Source of the DNA: a bacterium
GTDB lineage: Bacteria; Elusimicrobiota; Elusimicrobia; UBA1565; UBA9628
Direction: 5' to 3'
Length of the DNA: 64,000 nucleotides
NCBI GenBank assembly: GCA_021822495.1
Contig: JAKAQO010000007.1
Coordinates: 46,777-110,776, forward strand
Shown here: positions 53,472 to 60,829 of the stretch, in pieces
Layout of the letters: each line of letters opens with the position of its first letter
Numbering within the stretch: position 1 is the stretch's first letter
Made by a program: the position numbers and the translations under genes
Notes under the pieces: generated by a model
Told to the model about the DNA's origin: nothing
Database searches by the model: none
Seen by the model: the letters and a program-made list of their open reading frames with translations, nothing else

Positions 53472-54355
53472 GATGAGATGGGGACAGTTCCCATCTCCGA
53501 GGCGCGTTTGACGCGGCGGAGGAGAATTTTTTGCTTGAGCTTCTGAACCGGGTTTTTTCCGCCGAACCACAAATATCCTTTTTTATAACGCTTGAGATAG
53601 GGATCGAATTGAAAATAATAGGGCGCGGCCAGGGGCGGAGTTCGCTTGAGAATCCAGTTGGCGGCTTCGGTTGAGGCCAGGCCCGCGCAAAGGGCGCAGG
53701 CGGAGGCTAAAGCCGGGCCCTTTCCGGCTTTGAGGTCCACTTTTCCGAGGTTGAGGTATTTCAGATGCAAAAGGGCCGGAGTCAGCCCCACGGCGAAAGC
53801 GGCGATTTTTTCCTCGTAAGTCATGGAATCGCTGATCCCGAAATATTCATCGAAATTCATTCCGAAGGGCGAAAAATTAAGAAGCATGGCGCCGAAACCC
53901 AAGGGGCCGGAGGTGACGACCGGAATTTTCTTTTTCCAGGCGGTCATGAAATAGAGTCTGCGCGCGTCAATTTCAAAAAAATCAATGCCGTCTAAGGCCA
54001 CATCCACCCCTTGAAGAAAGGCGTCGATATTTTGGGCGTTGACAAATTCCTTAAAGACCGTGACCTTGGCTTCTGGATTGATGGAGCGAACGATGGCAGC
54101 TATCGCCTCAGCCTTATTTTTTCCGAAAGTGTCCACCGAAGCCCCGTATTGGCGGTTGATATTGACGATTTCAAAAACGTCCTCATCGGCGACGTGAAAA
54201 TTTCCCACTCCCATGCGGGCTAGGGTCGCCAGATGAATGCCGCCTACTCCCCCGGCCCCGGCGACGGCGACCGTTGATTTTCGAAGAACGTTTTGCTCTT
54301 CTTCAGTGAAAATCCCGATGTTGCGGAAGAAAGCCTGATTGTAATCGTAATTCAT
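53468..54355 (-). CDS. ThiF/MoeB/E1-like adenylyltransferase
   Basis: 295 residues from ATG 54355 (MNYDYNQAFFRNIGIF). Rossmann ATP-binding fold with GAGGVGG (33-39), HVADEDVFEIVNINRQ and DGIDFFEIDARR, the E1 family motifs for adenylating a C-terminal carboxylate. The C-terminal part has CALCAGLASTEAANWIL, then a basic tail. No ubiquitin-like partner (ThiS/MoaD) is nearby. Its last residues EMGTVPISS come from a short copy of the palindromic repeat. The first ATG upstream (54427) lies beyond the divergent promoter, so ATG 54355 is chosen. Confidence 0.86.
   Translation of the reverse strand: MNYDYNQAFFRNIGIFTEEEQNVLRKSTVAVAGAGGVGGIHLATLARMGVGNFHVADEDVFEIVNINRQYGASVDTFGKNKAEAIAAIVRSINPEAKVTVFKEFVNAQNIDAFLQGVDVALDGIDFFEIDARRLYFMTAWKKKIPVVTSGPLGFGAMLLNFSPFGMNFDEYFGISDSMTYEEKIAAFAVGLTPALLHLKYLNLGKVDLKAGKGPALASACALCAGLASTEAANWILKRTPPLAAPYYFQFDPYLKRYKKGYLWFGGKNPVQKLKQKILLRRVKRASEMGTVPISS
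53475..53497 (-). repeat. Short palindrome inside the 3' end of thiF
   Basis: GAGATGGGGACAG followed by TTCCCATCTC forms a near-perfect palindrome related to the GGGGACTGTCCCC arm of the repeat family. It is in frame and adds the last residues of the ThiF-like protein, immediately before its stop and the coupled GTG. Confidence 0.6.
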
Positions 54356-54384
54356 TGAATTTTCTATATTCCTTGCTACAATAC

Positions 54385-54390
54385 TATAAT
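54385..54390 (+). promoter_or_regulatory. -10 box of the CheY/acyltransferase operon
   Basis: TATAAT, 5 nt upstream of ATG 54396, with no SD. The opposite strand carries the promoter of thiF in the same 40-bp gap, so the two operons share one regulatory interval. Confidence 0.6.
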
Positions 54391-54395
54391 AAAAC

Positions 54396-54776
54396 ATGGC
54401 TAAAAAAATAATGATCGCGGACGACAACCCGGTCGTCCATGCGTTAATTTCCGCGCAAATGTCTTTGATTGGATATGAAATCGCGGGCGTTGAACCAATT
54501 GGAAAAAACGTTTTGGCGACCTACTTTCGTCTTAAACCGGATCTTTTGGTCTTGGACATTAGTTTTGAGGATACTGATGGCCTGACTATTCTGCGTGAAC
54601 TCCGTAAGATATATCCGAAAGCCAAGGTTCTGGTTTTAAGCGCCAACGATCAAAAAGAAACTCGCGCAATCGTCGAGGGATTAAAGGCTTCGTTTTTGGC
54701 CAAGCCCTTTTCCGCATCCGATATCCAGGCGGCGGTTGCGGGAATATTGAGCGATAGCGCGGAGACTCTAAGGTGA
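54396..54776 (+). CDS. CheY-like single-domain response regulator
   Basis: 126 residues forming only a receiver domain: acidic pair D9/D10, phosphorylatable D54 (LLVLDISFED), S82 (LSAND) and K103 (AKPFS) are all in place. With no output domain it must act through a partner. The following gene starts in its last codon (GTGA overlap) and begins with a CheC-like domain, whose known job is to bind phospho-CheY; this strongly suggests the two proteins interact. Confidence 0.92.
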   Translation: MAKKIMIADDNPVVHALISAQMSLIGYEIAGVEPIGKNVLATYFRLKPDLLVLDISFEDTDGLTILRELRKIYPKAKVLVLSANDQKETRAIVEGLKASFLAKPFSASDIQAAVAGILSDSAETLR

Positions 54777-56092
54777 GCGAATCATTCAATTCTCAAGAGT
54801 TGGAGGTTCTTGGGAAGATTCTCAGGGACGGCGCGCTTTTAAGCGGCCGCAAATTGTCCAATTTTGGCCAGGGCAAATGGAAAGTTTCTTTTTCTGGAAT
54901 CCGGGCGATTGCGGGAGAGAAAGTTCCGGAATTTTTTAAGCTCGATACCGGGATGAACATGGGGGCTTTTCTCGGCATTTCAGAACCCTTCTTTTTTGAA
55001 GTCGTGATGTTGTTTCCAGAATGGAGTTTGATTCCTCTTGAGAAAAGTATCGCCTTGGCCACTGGCCTCAGCGTTGGGAATTTCGACATGAACCGCCCGG
55101 TTTTTAGCGAGGTGGCTAATATTTTGGGACACGGGATTTTAGGGGCCTTGGCGGATTACTGCGGAGAGGCTTTTATCTCGCTTGCGCCAAGGCTTGCGCG
55201 CGGAACAAAAGAGGAAATTATCTCAATGGCGGCCAAGCGTATGCCGGAAAAGGCCGAGGCGATACTCACCCACGCTGAATTTTTCTCGGACAGCCAATCC
55301 TGCGCGGCGACGGTCTTGGTTTTGGCTGATGCCGAGAGATTGAGAAAGGTCTTGCCGCAAGCGTCTGTTCCCGCCCTTGAAGAAGATAAGAAAGAGACCT
55401 CTTCCCAGGCAGAACTTGAGAAAGCCGCTTCTCCAAACGCCGATTTCGAGATTTTATGCGCCAAAACTCCTAAAGATATGCAGGATGTTTTCCGGCTGCG
55501 TTACCAGGTTTACGGCGTCGAACGCGGATTCTTAAATCCGGCGGATTATCCTGACGGGCTTGAAAAAGATATCTATGACGATTTTTCCGTTCATTTCTTG
55601 GCTCGCGATAGTCAAGGCCGCGCTCTTGGGACGGCTCGGCTCGTTTTAGACTCCCCGCATGGTTTTCCCATAGAAAAGGAGTATGACATCACGAAAACCT
55701 TGGCGCGAATTGACAGGAAAAAAATGGGAGAATTCTCGCGTTTCGCCATCCCAAGAAATTTGGGGAATGATAGCGAGGCATTGTCTGCTACGGATTCATC
55801 CCGTGCGGGACAGAGTGAAATCGCTTTAGCTTTGTTATTGGCGGTATTTCAGAAAAGCGATCAGGAAGGTTTAGCCTATGTTTGCGCGGCCATCGAGCGG
55901 GCTTTGTGGCTGGTGTTGCGCCGCGGAGGCATCGCGATGAATCAAATTGGAGAACCTAAAGACTATCACGGCATTCGCATCCCCTGTTTACTTGCCCTGG
56001 AAGAATCCGTCCGGCTTCGCATGTTTCCTTTCCCCAAGGAAGTCGAGGCCTTCTACGCCTCCCGCGCCAAGGGAATTTTCGAAGGTAAATAA
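54773..56092 (+). CDS. CheC-like phosphatase domain fused to a FeeM/LuxI-like N-acyltransferase
   Basis: 439 residues from GTG 54773. Residues 1-200 resemble CheC/CheX: the motif E113-x2-N116-x22-P139 (SEVANIL...LAP) matches the CheY-P phosphatase signature. A linker (200-222) leads to a GNAT-type domain with FRLRYQVYGVERGF (240-253) and E320-FSRFAI, as in autoinducer synthases and the PEP-CTERM-associated/FeeM N-acyl amino acid synthases. It should join an acyl chain to an amino acid or similar amine, and its activity may be set by binding of the adjacent CheY. I know of no described CheC-acyltransferase fusion. Confidence 0.82.
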   Translation: MSESFNSQELEVLGKILRDGALLSGRKLSNFGQGKWKVSFSGIRAIAGEKVPEFFKLDTGMNMGAFLGISEPFFFEVVMLFPEWSLIPLEKSIALATGLSVGNFDMNRPVFSEVANILGHGILGALADYCGEAFISLAPRLARGTKEEIISMAAKRMPEKAEAILTHAEFFSDSQSCAATVLVLADAERLRKVLPQASVPALEEDKKETSSQAELEKAASPNADFEILCAKTPKDMQDVFRLRYQVYGVERGFLNPADYPDGLEKDIYDDFSVHFLARDSQGRALGTARLVLDSPHGFPIEKEYDITKTLARIDRKKMGEFSRFAIPRNLGNDSEALSATDSSRAGQSEIALALLLAVFQKSDQEGLAYVCAAIERALWLVLRRGGIAMNQIGEPKDYHGIRIPCLLALEESVRLRMFPFPKEVEAFYASRAKGIFEGK

Positions 56093-56240
56093 GAAGAATC
56101 AATCATTTCCCCATTCTAAATATCAAATTATCTTAAACCTAAGTAAAGGTTGATTTAAATCAATTCCCGGACTTAACTTTTCTCATGGCGGGGTGGACGC
56201 GTTTCAAGCTATCCTAAAGATGTGAGAAAAGATAACCCAA

Positions 56241-56246
56241 AGGAGG
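56241..56246 (+). promoter_or_regulatory. Strong Shine-Dalgarno site of the repeat peptide gene
   Basis: AGGAGG, 8 nt upstream of ATG 56255. One of the best ribosome sites in the window, on an independent leader of about 30 nt if transcription starts near 56222 after TATCCT (56210-56215). Confidence 0.65.
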
Positions 56247-56254
56247 GTCATAAT

Positions 56255-56407
56255 ATGAAATCTATCATCTTGTCGTTGGCGTTTGCTGCGGTTGGAATGT
56301 TGTCCGTGAAGTCGTCCATCGTGAGTCCCTGTTCGCCGGGACATATCTGCGTTCAGCCTCAAATCGTCAGCCCCTGTAGCCCGGGCCATATTTGCATCAA
56401 CGGCTAG
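56255..56407 (+). CDS. Secreted 50-residue peptide with a duplicated Cys-rich motif
   Basis: Starts MKSIILSLAFAAVGML, a short Sec-type signal sequence, followed by two copies of IVSPCSPGHIC (residues 22-32 and 37-47) joined by VQPQ and ending ING. Cysteines are at 26, 32, 41 and 47. The copies use different codons for the same residues (for example Ser TCG versus AGC, Gly GGA versus GGC), so the protein motif is conserved by selection rather than by recent duplication. It has a strong SD and its own terminator. Not a known family. It could be a signal peptide, metal- or haem-binding peptide, or a modified peptide precursor; the neighbouring E1-like and flavoprotein genes make the last worth testing. 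Confidence 0.75.
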   Translation: MKSIILSLAFAAVGMLSVKSSIVSPCSPGHICVQPQIVSPCSPGHICING

Positions 56408-56427
56408 TTAAGGTATTAAAAAGAACA

Positions 56428-56456
56428 AACGCCCCGGTTATGCCGGGGCGTTTTCT
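56428..56456. terminator. Bidirectional Rho-independent terminator
   Basis: Perfect 10-bp stem AACGCCCCGG with CCGGGGCGTT, loop TTATG, then T-rich on the plus side and A-rich upstream. It ends the peptide transcript. It also serves the convergent adenosine deaminase gene, whose TAA (56438-56440) lies in the loop. Confidence 0.9.
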
Positions 56457-57448
56457 TTAAACTCTTCCATGAGACTTCGGCGAAGCGCGGTTTCGGCAAG
56501 CCCGAAACGCAAACCGTTGAGGTTCATTTCCCACAAATCTTTGAGGGTGATTCCCAGTTCCAAATAGGCCCTCTCGTATTCGCGCTCGATATCAGTGTTA
56601 AAAAAGGGCGGGTCATCGGTATTGAGAGTCAAGGGAATTTGAGCCTTGAGAAGACGCTTGAGCGGGTGTTGTTCGATTTTTTTAAACACTTTGAGGCAGA
56701 GATTGCTGGTCACGGCGACATCGCAGCAGATGTTGTGAGTTTTGAGCAAATCCAGAACTTTTTTGCTTTCAACGGCGCGAACCCCGTGTTGAATGCGGCG
56801 CGCTTTAAGATCCAAGACGGCTTCTTGGACGTGATGGGCGCCTTCGGTTTCCCCCGCGTGGGCCACGCAAAAATATCCGGCTTCTCTTGCGCGCCTAAAA
56901 TACTCGGCGAAATCTTTTCTCGGAAATCCCGCTTCAGGGCCGCCAAGGCCGATGGCGACAATCAAGGGATTTTTCTCTGCTTCCAAAAGACGAGTCGTGT
57001 ATTCACCCGCCTTTTTCCCTCCCTCGGCTGGGATGTCGATAATGAGGCGCGTTACGGGGCCGCCTCTTTTTTCAAGAGATTCAAGTTTTTTCGTTACCGC
57101 ATTCAGAGCGCGTTTGCCCCCAATGGCGAATTTTTCATGATTAAAGGGCGTAAAATGAAGTTCAGCGTAGCGGATATTTTGTCTCGCGCAGGTTTTCGCG
57201 AAATTCTCGACCATGAAAGCATAATCAGCTTCTGTCTTAAAACAGCGGCACATCGCCTGCCAGAGTTTGAGAAACTTATCGAAAGATTCAAATTCGTAAA
57301 GGGCTGAGAGTTCCTTGAGCGTTCCAACGGGAAGCGGGACATGGTTTTTACGGGCCATCTTCCATAGGGTTTGAGGGGAGACGGTGCCTTCAAGATGTAA
57401 ATGAAGCTCCGCCTTTGGCATCTTGCGGATAAATTCTAAAGCGTTCAT
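56438..57448 (-). CDS. add: Adenosine deaminase family enzyme
   Basis: 336 residues. Metal-dependent amidohydrolase: HLHLEGT near residue 17 (metal ligands), FCVAHAGE, RIQHGVRAV and LTLNTDDPPFF supply the remaining ligands and catalytic Glu/Asp. Deaminates adenosine or a related purine; adenine deaminase and aminodeoxyfutalosine deaminase are closely similar and cannot be excluded. A TATAAT lies 6 nt before its ATG. Confidence 0.9.
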   Translation of the reverse strand: MNALEFIRKMPKAELHLHLEGTVSPQTLWKMARKNHVPLPVGTLKELSALYEFESFDKFLKLWQAMCRCFKTEADYAFMVENFAKTCARQNIRYAELHFTPFNHEKFAIGGKRALNAVTKKLESLEKRGGPVTRLIIDIPAEGGKKAGEYTTRLLEAEKNPLIVAIGLGGPEAGFPRKDFAEYFRRAREAGYFCVAHAGETEGAHHVQEAVLDLKARRIQHGVRAVESKKVLDLLKTHNICCDVAVTSNLCLKVFKKIEQHPLKRLLKAQIPLTLNTDDPPFFNTDIEREYERAYLELGITLKDLWEMNLNGLRFGLAETALRRSLMEEFKENAPA

Positions 57449-57454
57449 CTTGTC

Positions 57455-57460
57455 ATTATA
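57455..57460 (-). promoter_or_regulatory. -10 box of the adenosine deaminase gene
   Basis: TATAAT on the minus strand, 6 nt before ATG 57448. It abuts the palindromic repeat that fills the divergent gap. No SD. Confidence 0.6.
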
Positions 57461-57469
57461 GCGAAAAAA

Positions 57470-57557
57470 GGGGACTGTGCCTCTTCCTCATAATTCTTAG
57501 GGACGGCGCTGTCCCGACCTTAAGATTATAAGGAAAGGGGACTGTCCCCTTTTTTTG
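57470..57557. repeat. Full palindromic repeat between adenosine deaminase and mccB
   Basis: About 88 bp: outer GGGGACTGTGCC, left arm CTCATAATTCTTAGGGACGG, centre, right arm CGACCTTAAGATTATAAGG, outer GGGGACTGTCCCC and a T-tract. The arms can fold on each other. It occupies most of the 122-bp divergent gap, so the two promoters lie at its very edges. Read in the register that is coding elsewhere, it has a TAG after VPLPHNS. Confidence 0.8.
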
Positions 57558-57558
57558 C

Positions 57559-57564
57559 TAGGAT
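57559..57564 (+). promoter_or_regulatory. Possible -10 box of the leucine-catabolism operon
   Basis: TAGGAT, 6 nt upstream of ATG 57571 and directly after the repeat. No SD. Weak match but same spacing as the other leaderless genes. Confidence 0.4.
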
Positions 57565-57570
57565 ACAACC

Positions 57571-59151
57571 ATGGCGACCAAAACGAGATCGGAAGCCGAG
57601 GAAAACAGGGCTTATCACGAGAACTCAATTTCGGAATTAAGGGCGCGCTTGGATATGGTGGGCCGCGGAGGCTCTGAAAAAGCGGTGAGCCTCCACAAAA
57701 AGCGCGGGAAACTAACCGCCCGGGAGCGCATTGACCGGCTCGTTGATCCCGGTTCTTTTTTTCTGGAGTTTTCCTCGCTTGCGGCTTTTGGGCTTTATGA
57801 TAACGAAGTTCCATCCGCCGGAATTGTCGCAGGAATGGGAGTGGTCAGCGGGCGGCTTTGCGTCATTGCCGCTAACGATGCCACAGTCAAGGGCGGAACC
57901 TATTTTCCGGAGACTATTAAAAAACACTTGCGCGCGCAGGAAATCGCGCTTCAAAACCGTTTGCCCTGTATTTATCTTGTGGACTCCGGCGGGGTTTTTC
58001 TGCCGAAACAAGCCGAGGTTTTCCCGGATAAAGAACATTTTGGGCGCATTTTTTATAATCAGGCCGTCATGTCCTCTATGGGGATTCCTCAAATCTCGAT
58101 TGTGATGGGGATGTGCACCGCCGGCGGGGCCTATGTTCCGGCGATGTCGGATGAGGCCATTATCGTGCGTAATCAGGGAACCATTTATTTGGGCGGCCCC
58201 CCTTTGGTCAAGGCGGCGACTGGAGAAGAATCAACGGCGGAAGAGTTGGGCGGAGGCGAGATGCACAGCCGCGTCTCCGGGGTCACCGATTATCTGGCTG
58301 AAAACGACGAGGACGCGCTTCAAATTTGCCGTTCCCTTGTTGAAAATCTGAATCTTCCGGCTTTTAAATGGGGCGTTGGGGCTGAACCGAAATATCCAGT
58401 CGATGAGCTTTATGAGATCATTCATCGCGATTTAAGGCGTCCCTGCAACGTGACCGACATCGTTTCTCGCTTGGTGGATGACAGCCGCTTTCAGCAGTTT
58501 AAGCCCTACTACGGGCAGACCTTGGTTTGCGGTTTTTCCAAAATCATGGGGCATGCCGTTGGAATTTTGGGAAACCAGGGCATTTTGTTCCCGGAGTCCG
58601 CGCTTAAGGGCGCGCATTTTATCGAGCTTTGCTGTCAGAGAAAGGTTCCGATTCTTTTCCTTCAAAACATCACCGGCTTCATGGTCGGAAAAGATTATGA
58701 GCAGGCGGGAATCATTAAGCACGGCGCGAAATTGGTTCAAGCGGTTTCAACCGCCAATGTCCCCAAATTGACCGTGATTGTCGGTTCCTCTAACGGAGCA
58801 GGAAACTACGCGATGTGCGGGCGGGCTTATAACCCGAGATTTCTTTTTACTTGGCCAAACGCCCGGGTCTCGGTCATGGGATCTGAACAAGCGGCGACGG
58901 TTATGAGTTTAATTAAAAAAGAGCAGCTTTTACGCGAGAATAAAGAGATTTCCGCCGAAGAAATGGAAGCCATCGCTCTTCCGGTGCGAAAACAATATGA
59001 GACCGAGGGCAATCCCTATTACGGAACTGCCCGGCTTTGGGATGACGGAATTATCGAGCCCGCGCAGACCCGAAAGATTTTAGGGTTTTGTCTTTCCGCC
59101 GTTTTAAACGCGCCCATTGAAGAACCCCGTTATCCGGTTTTTAGAATGTAA
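57571..59151 (+). CDS. mccB: Methylcrotonyl-CoA carboxylase beta (carboxyltransferase) subunit
   Basis: 526 residues. It transfers CO2 from biotin to 3-methylcrotonyl-CoA. Signature runs: [69 protein letters not shown] and [16 protein letters not shown]. DSGGxFLPxQxEVFPD distinguishes MCC from propionyl-CoA carboxylase. The biotin-carrying alpha subunit is not in this window. It shares its last base with the first base of the next gene. Confidence 0.92.
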   Translation: MATKTRSEAEENRAYHENSISELRARLDMVGRGGSEKAVSLHKKRGKLTARERIDRLVDPGSFFLEFSSLAAFGLYDNEVPSAGIVAGMGVVSGRLCVIAANDATVKGGTYFPETIKKHLRAQEIALQNRLPCIYLVDSGGVFLPKQAEVFPDKEHFGRIFYNQAVMSSMGIPQISIVMGMCTAGGAYVPAMSDEAIIVRNQGTIYLGGPPLVKAATGEESTAEELGGGEMHSRVSGVTDYLAENDEDALQICRSLVENLNLPAFKWGVGAEPKYPVDELYEIIHRDLRRPCNVTDIVSRLVDDSRFQQFKPYYGQTLVCGFSKIMGHAVGILGNQGILFPESALKGAHFIELCCQRKVPILFLQNITGFMVGKDYEQAGIIKHGAKLVQAVSTANVPKLTVIVGSSNGAGNYAMCGRAYNPRFLFTWPNARVSVMGSEQAATVMSLIKKEQLLRENKEISAEEMEAIALPVRKQYETEGNPYYGTARLWDDGIIEPAQTRKILGFCLSAVLNAPIEEPRYPVFRM

Positions 59152-59945
59152 TGAGTTCCTCTCTTTCTATCCAAGAAGACGGTCATGTCGTGAGGGTGAC
59201 GCTCAATCGCCCGGAAGTTAGAAATGCGCTTGATGAGGCGACTCTTTTGGAACTCGCGGATTTTTTTTCCAAGTCTCCGCTTTTGGAAAAAGCCAGCGTT
59301 ATTATCTTGCGCGGAGAGGGCACGGATTTTTGCGCCGGGGCTGATATCCGCTGGATGCGCCGCGCCTCTGATTATCCCCCGGCTAAAAACCGAAAAGACG
59401 CAAGACTTTTAACGAACGCGTTGAAAGCGATTGATGAGTGCCCTGTTCCGGTCATGGCTCGCGTTCACGGCGGAATTTACGGCGGAGGCCTGGGTCTTAT
59501 TGCCGCTTCGGATATCGTCATTGCTGATGAAAACTCCAAAATGCGTTTTTCTGAATGCCGGTTGGGAATTTTGCCCTCGGTCATCTCCATTTTTGTTTTG
59601 CCTAAAATCGGTCCCTCCCACGCAAGACCCCTCTATTTAACGGGAGAAGTCTTTAACGCTCAACGCGCCAAAGAAATTGGCCTTGTTCATGAAGTCTGCT
59701 CTTCCGAAACGTTGGATGAGCGCGTTTCTGAGCTCATTAATCAAATTCTTCTCAACGGTCCCAAGGCCAATCGCCTGGCCAAATCTTATTTGCGAAAGCT
59801 TCATGAGTTGCCTCGCCAAAAAAGAGAAAGCTTTTCCATTGAGACCCTGGTCAAAGCCCGCTCTTCTACGGAAGCCAAAGAGGGCTTATCCGCTTTTCTT
59901 GAAAAAAGAAGCCCTTCGTGGGCGGCTTATAGAAAACAACCATGA
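59151..59945 (+). CDS. Enoyl-CoA hydratase family, probable methylglutaconyl-CoA hydratase
   Basis: 264 residues, crotonase fold: LNRPEVRNALDEATL, oxyanion hole GTDFCAGADIRWM and HGGIYGGGLGLIAASDIVIA, then SECRLGILP. The RWM form after GAD and the operon position between mccB and HMG-CoA lyase point to methylglutaconyl-CoA hydratase (leucine step), rather than a generic beta-oxidation enzyme. The ATG overlaps the mccB stop. Confidence 0.88.
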   Translation: MSSSLSIQEDGHVVRVTLNRPEVRNALDEATLLELADFFSKSPLLEKASVIILRGEGTDFCAGADIRWMRRASDYPPAKNRKDARLLTNALKAIDECPVPVMARVHGGIYGGGLGLIAASDIVIADENSKMRFSECRLGILPSVISIFVLPKIGPSHARPLYLTGEVFNAQRAKEIGLVHEVCSSETLDERVSELINQILLNGPKANRLAKSYLRKLHELPRQKRESFSIETLVKARSSTEAKEGLSAFLEKRSPSWAAYRKQP

Positions 59946-60829
59946 GGCCTAACCCCGTTCTCATTGAAATGGCTCCCCGGGATGGGCTTCAAAGTCAAAA
60001 TAGCCAAATTCCAACCGCGGTAAAGGTCGCTTTTATCGAGGCCTTGTCCAAATCTGGGCTTTCTGAAATCGAAGCCGGCGCCTTTGTTTCACCCAAGGCC
60101 GTCCCTCCCATGGCGGATTCACTTTTGGTTTTTCAAAAAATAAAAAGGAAAAAGGGCGTCCTCTATTCCGCTTTGGTTCCTAATGAAAAAGGCTTGGATT
60201 TGGCCATTTCTGCCAGCGTGGATAAAATTGCGGTCTTTACTGCGGCCTCTGAAACCTTTAATCAAAAAAACATCAATGCCACAATAGAGGAGTCTCTTAA
60301 GCGTTTCGCTCCGGTTATTTCAAAAGCCAAGGCCTTGCGTCTTCCGGTTCGGGGTTATGTCTCAACCGCGTTTTTTTGTCCTTATGAAGGAAAAATAAAG
60401 CCCGAAGCGGCGCTTAAGGTCTGTTTGGAGCTTTTAGATTTAGGGGTGGATGAACTCTCCATTGGAGACACTATTGGCCGGGCTTCTCCCGATGATGTGA
60501 GGCGGTTTTTAGACCTCTCTTTAAAAAAAATTCCAGCGGGCAAAACCGCGCTTCATTTTCATGATACCTATGGAATGGCGGTGGCTAATGCCTTGGCCGC
60601 CTGGGATGAATATGAAATTTCCCGTTTTGACGCTTCTTCCGGCGGAATCGGCGGATGTCCTTATGCGCCGGGGGCTTCCGGAAACGTCGCTTTGGAAGAT
60701 TTGGCCTTTGCCTTTGAATCTTGCGGCGCAAGAACGGGGCTAGATTTGAAGAAGGTCAATCAATCTTTAGACGGAATTTCTCAATACCTGGAGAAGCCTT
60801 TTTCCTCCCGGTTAAGGAAGGTTCTATGA
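59942..60829 (+). CDS. Hydroxymethylglutaryl-CoA lyase
   Basis: 295 residues. Cleaves HMG-CoA to acetyl-CoA and acetoacetate, the last leucine step. TIM-barrel with EMAPRDGLQSQ, EAGAFVSPKAVPPMADS, GYVSTAFFCPYEG, ELSIGDTIGRASP, LHFHDTYGMAVAN and the loop GGIGGCPYAPGASGN with the catalytic cysteine. The metal-binding D and HxH residues are present. It overlaps both neighbours by 4 nt. Confidence 0.95.
   Translation: MRPNPVLIEMAPRDGLQSQNSQIPTAVKVAFIEALSKSGLSEIEAGAFVSPKAVPPMADSLLVFQKIKRKKGVLYSALVPNEKGLDLAISASVDKIAVFTAASETFNQKNINATIEESLKRFAPVISKAKALRLPVRGYVSTAFFCPYEGKIKPEAALKVCLELLDLGVDELSIGDTIGRASPDDVRRFLDLSLKKIPAGKTALHFHDTYGMAVANALAAWDEYEISRFDASSGGIGGCPYAPGASGNVALEDLAFAFESCGARTGLDLKKVNQSLDGISQYLEKPFSSRLRKVL

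Noticed and set aside
56204-56389. 61-codon frame antisense to the repeat peptide gene
   Set aside because: It is the complement of the Cys-rich repeats; no SD, and the sense gene has a strong SD and terminator.
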